Assembly (NCBI GenBank): GCA_900313125.1
Contig: OMPZ01000143.1
Span: forward strand, 1-5,248
Direction of reading: 5' to 3'
Length of the DNA stretch: 5,248 nt
From: an uncultured Eubacteriales bacterium
GTDB taxonomy: Bacteria > Bacillota > Clostridia > Oscillospirales > Acutalibacteraceae
Shown: one piece after another, positions 1 to 3,990 of the stretch
Layout of the letters: each line of letters starts with the position of its first letter
Numbering within the stretch: position 1 is the first letter of the stretch
Translations under genes and position numbers: made by a program
Notes under the pieces: model-generated
Databases searched by the model: none
The model's input: only the letters and a program-made list of their open reading frames with translations
What the model was told of the DNA's origin: nothing

Positions 1-44
1 CATACTGACGTATGTCAAGAAATTTTGGGCAATATGACGGATGA

Positions 45-87
45 AGATGCGGTGCAGATGGGCGGCAGGAGGTTTTTAGAGGTGCCC
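45..87 (+). repeat. Left copy of inverted repeat flanking the fucO-like gene
   Basis: This 43-bp stretch matches the reverse complement of 1271-1313 at 38 of 43 positions; the shared core includes GGTGCAGATG, GCGGCAGGAG and TTTTAGAGGTG. The copy ends 34 bp before the alcohol dehydrogenase start and is itself bracketed by a perfect 9-bp inverted repeat, ATTTTGGGC at 22-30 and GCCCAAAAT at 84-92. It therefore looks like part of a small palindrome-ended intergenic element rather than coding sequence. No transposase gene is present. The repeat and its orientation are seen directly; that it belongs to a multi-copy genomic family is inferred. Confidence 0.8.
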
Positions 88-105
88 AAAATATGTATCT
101 TATTT

Positions 106-113
106 AAAGGAGG
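106..113 (+). promoter_or_regulatory. Ribosome binding site of the fucO-like gene
   Basis: AAAGGAGG is a near-perfect Shine-Dalgarno sequence ending 8 nt before the ATG at 122. It fixes the start of the alcohol dehydrogenase. I see no convincing -35/-10 pair between the window edge and this site, so the promoter probably lies further left or within the repeat. Confidence 0.9.
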
Positions 114-121
114 AAAATTTT

Positions 122-1267
122 ATGGCTAACAGGATCATTCTCAACATGGTGTCACACCACGGCAAGGGCGCGATAAAGGAGATACCGGCGATCGCAAAGA
201 CGAAGGGCTTCAAGCATATCTTCGTCTGTACCGACCCCGATCTTCTCAAGTTCGGCGTAACGGCAAAGGTGACGGACCTGCTCGAGGAAGCGGGTATCCC
301 GTACACGATCTACTCCGGCATAAAGCCCAACCCGACTATCGAAAACGTCATCGACGGCGTTGAAGCGTTCAAGGCGTGCGGCGCGGATTCCATCGTGACG
401 ATAGGCGGCGGCTCGTCTATGGATACCGCGAAGGCTATCGGAATCATCATCACAAACCCCGAATTTGCCGATGTGCGCTCTCTCGAGGGCGTTGCCCCGA
501 CAAAGAACCATGCCGTTCCGACGATCGCCGTTCCGACAACGGCAGGCACGGCAGCCGAGGTAACGATAAACTACGTTATCACCGACACCGAGAAGGAGCG
601 CAAGTTCGTCTGCGTTGACGAGCACGATATCCCCGAGGTCGCTGTAGTTGATCCCGATATGATGTCGTCGATGCCTAAGGGCCTCACCGCCGCTACGGGC
701 ATGGACGCGCTCACACACGCTATCGAGGGCTACACGACGAAGGCAGCCTGGGAAATGACCGATATGTTCCACCTTGAAGCGATAAAGCTGATCGCGAAGA
801 ATCTGCGCGGCGCTGTCGAGAATATCCCCGAAAACCGCGAGGGTATGGCTCTTGCGCAGTATATCGCCGGAATGGGCTTCTCGAATGTCGGTCTGGGTAT
901 CGCTCATTCTATCGCGCACACGCTCGGCGCGCATTACGACACGCCCCACGGCGTTGCCTGCGCTATGATGCTGCCGGTAGTTATGGAGTACAACAAGGAG
1001 TTCACGGGCGAGAAGTACCGCGAGATCGCTCGTGCGATGGGCGTTGACGGCGTTGACGCTATGTCGCAGGAGGAATACAGGAAGGCTGCCGTAGACGCTG
1101 TTCGTCAGCTTTCAAAGGACGTAGGTATCCCGGAGAAGAACGACAAGATCCGCGAAGAGGACCTCGACCGTCTTGCACAGGACGCGTTCGACGACGCGTG
1201 CCGCCCCGGCAATCCCCGCGACACGAGCGTCGAAGAGCTCAAGTCGCTTTACAGAAAGATAATGTAA
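122..1267 (+). CDS. fucO: Iron-dependent alcohol dehydrogenase, lactaldehyde reductase (FucO) type
   Basis: This 381-residue cytoplasmic enzyme belongs to the group III iron-dependent alcohol dehydrogenases. FucO reduces L-lactaldehyde to L-1,2-propanediol with NADH in anaerobic fucose and rhamnose breakdown. The length matches FucO (about 382 residues), and long stretches read like the E. coli protein, for example NPEFADVRSLEG (112-123), AGTAAEVTINYVITD (141-155), MGFSNVGLG (251-259) and FTGEKYR (294-300). The nucleotide-binding motif GGGSSMD is at 95-101. Candidate iron ligands Asp195, His199, His262 and His276 fall one residue from the known FucO ligands. The start is fixed by AAAGGAGG 8 nt upstream. 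It appears monocistronic: a strong terminator follows and no sugar-pathway gene is adjacent, so the substrate in this host could be another short aldehyde or diol. The gene lies between inverted repeat copies. Confidence 0.93.
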   Translation: MANRIILNMVSHHGKGAIKEIPAIAKTKGFKHIFVCTDPDLLKFGVTAKVTDLLEEAGIPYTIYSGIKPNPTIENVIDGVEAFKACGADSIVTIGGGSSMDTAKAIGIIITNPEFADVRSLEGVAPTKNHAVPTIAVPTTAGTAAEVTINYVITDTEKERKFVCVDEHDIPEVAVVDPDMMSSMPKGLTAATGMDALTHAIEGYTTKAAWEMTDMFHLEAIKLIAKNLRGAVENIPENREGMALAQYIAGMGFSNVGLGIAHSIAHTLGAHYDTPHGVACAMMLPVVMEYNKEFTGEKYREIARAMGVDGVDAMSQEEYRKAAVDAVRQLSKDVGIPEKNDKIREEDLDRLAQDAFDDACRPGNPRDTSVEELKSLYRKIM

Positions 1268-1270
1268 GAA

Positions 1271-1340
1271 GGACACCTCTAAAACACTCCTGCCGCTCAT
1301 CTGCACCACATCTGAACGACGTTAGGATTTAGAGGTACCC
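1271..1340 (-). repeat. 70-bp palindrome-ended repeat, right copy of the fucO-flanking pair
   Basis: Positions 1271-1313, read on the minus strand, match the left copy at 45-87. The unit extends to 1340 and has its own imperfect terminal inverted repeats: GGACACCTCTAAA at 1271-1283 against TTTAGAGGTACCC at 1328-1340 (11 of 13 pairs). It starts 3 bp after the fucO-like stop codon and ends 21 bp before the terminator stem, so it would be transcribed as the 3' untranslated region. Size, inverted ends and lack of a gene resemble a MITE or other small dispersed intergenic repeat. No clear target-site duplication was found. Confidence 0.72.
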
Positions 1341-1361
1341 ATAATTAAAAACATGATCCGC

Positions 1362-1400
1362 GACCCGGAGCCTTTTATCTATGGCTCCGGGTCTTTTTTT
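1362..1400 (+). terminator. Strong intrinsic terminator after the fucO-like gene
   Basis: A perfect 11-bp stem, GACCCGGAGCC (1362-1372) and GGCTCCGGGTC (1383-1393), with a 10-nt loop, is followed at once by seven T residues (1394-1400). This is a textbook Rho-independent terminator for plus-strand transcription. It separates the alcohol dehydrogenase from the iron-uptake genes. On the minus strand no T tract follows, so it should work in one direction. Confidence 0.95.
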
Positions 1401-1520
1401 GTGTCTATAGATAGAATAAGCTAATCGCGTCTGCATACTATTGTTATATATGTTTAACCAAAATTGAGAACTCATTTTATTGAATAACGACAAAAGTTTG
1501 AAATAATGCAAAAAACGGTA
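1401..1520. other. AT-rich intergenic spacer, no gene seen
   Basis: Together with the repeat and terminator before it and the promoter region after it, this forms the 359-bp gap between the fucO-like gene and the iron permease gene. The 120-bp core is AT-rich. Apart from a short TCTAT-AG-ATAGA palindrome at 1404-1415, I see no structure, RNA gene or credible coding frame; the frame on the minus strand has no ribosome binding site and would run into the terminator. Confidence 0.6.
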
Positions 1521-1549
1521 TTGACAAGCCGAAAATTATATGCTATACT
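1521..1549 (+). promoter_or_regulatory. Near-consensus sigma-A promoter of the iron-uptake operon
   Basis: TTGACA (1521-1526) and TATACT (1544-1549) are separated by exactly 17 bp, which is the optimal housekeeping-sigma arrangement. Transcription should start near 1556, which is the first base of a GGTTAG inverted repeat. A promoter this strong placed directly against a palindrome suggests control by a repressor rather than an activator. Confidence 0.85.
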
Positions 1550-1555
1550 CAATCA

Positions 1556-1596
1556 GGTTAGAAAACTCTAACCGTTATTTTACGATCAACGGTTAG
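1556..1596 (+). promoter_or_regulatory. Operator-like GGTTAG repeats and overlapping hairpins in the leader of the iron permease gene
   Basis: The perfect inverted repeat GGTTAGA-AAAC-TCTAACC spans 1556-1573 and overlaps the predicted transcription start. A third GGTTAG lies at 1591-1596. CTAACCGTT (1568-1576) can also pair perfectly with AACGGTTAG (1588-1596), an alternative 9-bp stem that excludes the first hairpin. GGTTAG resembles the half-site of DtxR/IdeR iron regulators, and the left side reads TCAGGTTAG against the classical TTAGGTTAG. However, the half-sites are 6 bp apart rather than the usual 1 bp. A metal-responsive repressor site is the simplest reading given the genes downstream; RNA-based attenuation is a second possibility. 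The regulator itself is not identified. Confidence 0.6.
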
Positions 1597-1626
1597 TTAT
1601 AACGAATCACAAGAGGCGATCAATGT

Positions 1627-3030
1627 ATGTATAAACGAACGATAGGGCGTTTGCTGTGCCTGCTGCTGGTCGCTGCCGCAGCTTTTTGCGCGTTTGCCGT
1701 CCCGGCTTTTGCCGAGGGCGAAACGGCGGATTATTACCTTTCGTACAAAAAGTACGCTGCAGCGGAAAACCCCGACGGTACAAAAACGATCACCTACAAC
1801 GACATCACACAGCAGATTTCGAATCTGCTTGAAGAGGGGCTTCGACGCTACGAGTCCGGCGCGCCGCGCGAGGGCGACGACGGCTACTACAAGCCGTTTA
1901 CAAATTCCTACGGCTTCTGGTACGAGACGTCGGGCTACGAAAAAACGGTGATGGGCTACATCTCCGGCGCGAGAGTCAACGAGGTCGAGCTTCAGTTCTC
2001 GAATATGAAAAAGGCGGTCAACAACTCAGCGCCGCCCGACGAGGTGAGAGCCGAGGTCGATAAGCTCGTCGCGATGCTTAAAGAGGACGCCGACACGCTC
2101 GACGAGCTGTTCGGCTACACGACCTCCGATGAGGAAGAAGAAAGCGGCGGCAGCGGTCTTGCGTGGGCAACGTTCGGCGCGGTGTTCGGCATTATCCTGC
2201 GTGAAGGACTTGAAGCGATACTCATTGTCGGCGCGATGGCGGCTTATCTTATCAAAACCGGCAGCAAGAAGGGCACGGTCTACGTTTATGTCGGCGCGGC
2301 GATCGCGCTCGTGGCGAGCGTAGTCCTCGCAATAATCCTTTACACGATAACGAGCGGCACGAGCAACTCGATACCGCAGGAGATAACGGAGGGCGTAACG
2401 GCGCTGCTTGCCGTGGCGGTACTCATTTATGTGTCGAACTGGATGATATCGAAGGCGGAGTCGGAAGCGTGGACGAACTACATTTCCGAACAGGTGTCGC
2501 AGTCGGCTGACAGCGGAAAGATGATCGCGCTCGGCTTTACGTCGTTCCTTGCGGTGTTCCGCGAGGGCGCAGAGGTCATTTTGTTCTGCCAGCAGTATTT
2601 CTCGAGAGCAGGCTCAATGAACCACGGCTTCCTTGCCGTGTTCGCTGGTATTATCCTCGGACTTGCGGCGGTAATGCTCATATTCGTGCTTATCCGCGTG
2701 TTCGGCGTAAAGCTGCCGCTCGGCCCGTTCTTCATGGCGACGAGCATACTCATGGCGGTCATGTCGATAGCGTTCCTCGGCTCGGGTATGTGGGAGCTTT
2801 TCCTCGACGGCGGTCTTGCCGAGAGGATCGGCGGCTTCGTACAGAGCCTTGCGGGTACTATCCCGGCTCTTTCGTGGATGTCGGGCAACGACGCGCTCGC
2901 GTTCTTCGGTATCTACCCGACATGGATAACGCTCGCACCGCAGCTCATACTTACGGTCATAACAGTTATCACCTTCGTTATGACTATGAAAAAGCCTAAG
3001 AAAGAGAAGACGGAGAAAAAAGGTGACTGA
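1627..3030 (+). CDS. FTR1-family iron permease with secreted N-terminal domain
   Basis: This 467-residue protein is an FTR1/EfeU-type high-affinity iron permease of the cytoplasmic membrane. A signal peptide (1-29, probable cleavage after AFA) precedes a soluble, mostly helical, outward-facing domain (about 30-175). An acidic Ser/Gly hinge (DEEEESGGSG) leads to about seven membrane segments: roughly 183-207, 219-242, 254-274, 299-325, 332-357, 366-388 and 436-455. Two family-defining REGxE motifs, REGLE at 192-196 and REGAE at 312-316, lie in membrane segments and are the expected iron-conducting acidic residues. The tail is lysine-rich, as expected for a cytoplasmic end. The start follows an AGAGG-like site at 1612-1616; a nearer ATG at 1623 meets a stop after three codons. 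No CXXCH haem motif is visible. It is the first gene of the operon, followed by P19- and FtrD-type genes. The family call is firm; the N-terminal domain's role is unknown to me. Confidence 0.94.
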   Translation: MYKRTIGRLLCLLLVAAAAFCAFAVPAFAEGETADYYLSYKKYAAAENPDGTKTITYNDITQQISNLLEEGLRRYESGAPREGDDGYYKPFTNSYGFWYETSGYEKTVMGYISGARVNEVELQFSNMKKAVNNSAPPDEVRAEVDKLVAMLKEDADTLDELFGYTTSDEEEESGGSGLAWATFGAVFGIILREGLEAILIVGAMAAYLIKTGSKKGTVYVYVGAAIALVASVVLAIILYTITSGTSNSIPQEITEGVTALLAVAVLIYVSNWMISKAESEAWTNYISEQVSQSADSGKMIALGFTSFLAVFREGAEVILFCQQYFSRAGSMNHGFLAVFAGIILGLAAVMLIFVLIRVFGVKLPLGPFFMATSILMAVMSIAFLGSGMWELFLDGGLAERIGGFVQSLAGTIPALSWMSGNDALAFFGIYPTWITLAPQLILTVITVITFVMTMKKPKKEKTEKKGD

Positions 3031-3042
3031 TCCCGCAATGAT

Positions 3043-3068
3043 CCGATCACACCCGTAGGATCGGTTTT
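3043..3068 (+). terminator. Weak terminator-like hairpin between the permease and P19 genes
   Basis: CCGATC (3043-3048) and GATCGG (3059-3064) form a 6-bp stem with a 10-nt loop, followed by TTTTATT. The stem is short and the T tract is broken, so partial termination, 3'-end protection or an RNA processing point is more likely than a full stop. P19 has no convincing promoter of its own in the 96-bp gap, so readthrough is probably needed. Confidence 0.5.
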
Positions 3069-3113
3069 ATTGACAATACACAACACAATACATCCCACAA
3101 GTAAATTGATAAT

Positions 3114-3118
3114 GGAGG
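3114..3118 (+). promoter_or_regulatory. Ribosome binding site deciding the P19 start
   Basis: GGAGG lies 8 nt before the ATG at 3127. This favours 3127 over an in-frame TTG at 3070, which has no such site, and over an in-frame ATG at 3112 that would overlap the GGAGG. Starting at 3127 also puts a lipoprotein signal peptide exactly at the N-terminus. Confidence 0.88.
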
Positions 3119-3126
3119 CTAACATA

Positions 3127-3777
3127 ATGAAGAAGTATTCAAAGATCGCTGCGGCTATCCTCGCAGTTATGATGATGTCGGTTAGTATGTCCGCTTGCGA
3201 CAGCACAGCTGCAGAGAGCACAGCAGACACAGAGAGCACGGCTGTAACGGAGTCTGCAGCAGCAGATTCCACAGCAGAGGCATCGGCTGACGACGAAGAA
3301 GGCGCAGACCTTGGCTTTACAGAGGTAGAGATCTTCTCCGGCGTTGAGAAGGAGTTCCTCAACCTTAACGCTGTATATTTCCAGCCCGTTGACATGACAG
3401 GCGGCTACAAGGCAGAGGATTACGACTGCCACCTCGAGCTTGACGTTTCCGCTCTCCAGAACGGTCTCGGCTACGGCACGGGCGACTGGGTTCCTTACCT
3501 CACAGTAAACTACGAGGTAACAAAGAACGACGACGGCTCTAAGGTAAGCGAAGGCACATTCATGCCGATGGCAGCTTCCGACGGTCCTCACTACGGCGCA
3601 AACATCAAGATGGCAGGCGACGGACTTTACACAGTTAAGTTCACAGTTAAGTTCCCGGATTCCTCCACATACCTCATTCACACAGATGAGACAGGTCCCG
3701 AGACACACGAGTTCCCGGACGCTATCGAGTACACCTACGAAGAGTGGCAGTTCACAAACGGCGCTTGGGCTGAATAA
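3127..3777 (+). CDS. P19/FtrA-type iron-binding lipoprotein
   Basis: This 216-residue protein belongs to the P19 / Tp34 / FtrA family (Pfam 'Fe2+ transport protein'), which binds iron, often with copper, and hands it to an FTR1 permease. A lipoprotein signal peptide ends in MSAC with lipidated Cys24. An acidic Ala/Ser/Thr-rich tether (25-63) links it to the folded domain. Family hallmarks are NAVYFQPVDM (81-90), CHLELD (101-106), WVPYLTV (121-127) and TFMPMAASDGPHYGANIKM (144-162). Candidate metal ligands are His102, Glu104, Met148 and His155, with the same spacing as in Campylobacter P19 (His42, Glu44, Met88, His95), plus His185 in HTDETG. It follows the permease gene by 96 bp. The protein contains no arginine, is strongly acidic, and uses ACA for threonine whereas both neighbours prefer ACG. 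This suggests high expression. The ligand roles are inferred from family knowledge. Confidence 0.93.
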   Translation: MKKYSKIAAAILAVMMMSVSMSACDSTAAESTADTESTAVTESAAADSTAEASADDEEGADLGFTEVEIFSGVEKEFLNLNAVYFQPVDMTGGYKAEDYDCHLELDVSALQNGLGYGTGDWVPYLTVNYEVTKNDDGSKVSEGTFMPMAASDGPHYGANIKMAGDGLYTVKFTVKFPDSSTYLIHTDETGPETHEFPDAIEYTYEEWQFTNGAWAE

Positions 3778-3990
3778 TTATTTGACAATATAACGTCCGC
3801 CGTGGTTTACGGGGTCTCGGCGGCGCGGAACGGAAATACCGTTCTGCCGGCTCCGGCTCGGGTCGTTTTTTGGCGATCCGGGTCGGAGCCATCGGCACGT
3901 TTAGTAATATTTATAAAACTCAATGTTTTGCGCGTTTGCAGCCCCGTAAACAGCGAATGAGCAAATATTGTTGGGTGCAAGGGTGAAACA
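3778..3990 (+). promoter_or_regulatory. Structured intercistronic region, possible cis-regulatory RNA
   Basis: This 213-bp gap has no gene but is dense with pairing. Three hairpins stand back to back: H1 CCGCCG/CGGCGG (3797-3802 with 3818-3823), H2 a 9-bp stem with one G-U pair (3825-3833 with 3839-3847), and H3 a 17-bp stem with three G-U pairs (3849-3865 with 3874-3890) whose loop is TTTTTTGG. The H1 loop contains GTTTACGGGG (3805-3814), perfectly complementary to CCCCGTAAAC at 3942-3951. That target lies inside a possible fourth hairpin (3921-3931 with 3961-3970) ending just before the AAGGG site of the next gene. H3 is not followed by a T tract, so it is not an ordinary intrinsic terminator. 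The pairings are seen directly; regulation is inferred. Confidence 0.55.
3979..3985 (+). promoter_or_regulatory. Modest ribosome binding site of the FtrD-like gene
   Basis: AAGGGTG ends 5 nt before the ATG at 3991 and is clearly weaker than the sites of the P19 and fucO-like genes. The next in-frame stop upstream is TGA at 3958, with no ATG, GTG or TTG start in between, so 3991 is the likely start. The possible hairpin ending at 3970 lies 8 nt before this site and could affect ribosome access. Confidence 0.6.

Noticed and set aside
1..129. Plus-strand frame open from the window edge, ending in TAA at 127-129 and overlapping the fucO-like start, as a possible tail of an upstream gene
   Set aside because: Most of it is the repeat copy and the fucO ribosome binding site read as protein, and the last codons overlap the fucO start. 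A true upstream gene end inside the repeat cannot be excluded without the sequence to the left.
152..949. Minus-strand 265-codon frame inside the fucO-like gene
   Set aside because: Antisense shadow of an unmistakable FucO-family gene, with an Arg/Cys/His-rich product typical of reverse-frame reading.
1329..1511. Minus-strand 60-codon frame in the fucO-permease gap
   Set aside because: No ribosome binding site, AT-rich composition with no protein-like pattern, and it runs through the intrinsic terminator stem.
1556..1604. Classical Fur box upstream of the permease gene
   Set aside because: No GATAAT-type hexamer array is present; the half-sites read GGTTAG, closer to DtxR/IdeR boxes.
3782..3810. 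TTGACA at 3782-3787 as a promoter for the FtrD-like gene
   Set aside because: No acceptable -10 hexamer at 16-18 bp; the region at that distance is GC-rich and part of the first hairpin.
3849..3890. Long 17-bp hairpin as an intrinsic terminator of the P19 gene
   Set aside because: Its T run (3866-3871) is in the loop and no T tract follows the stem on either strand, so a standard terminator is not supported.
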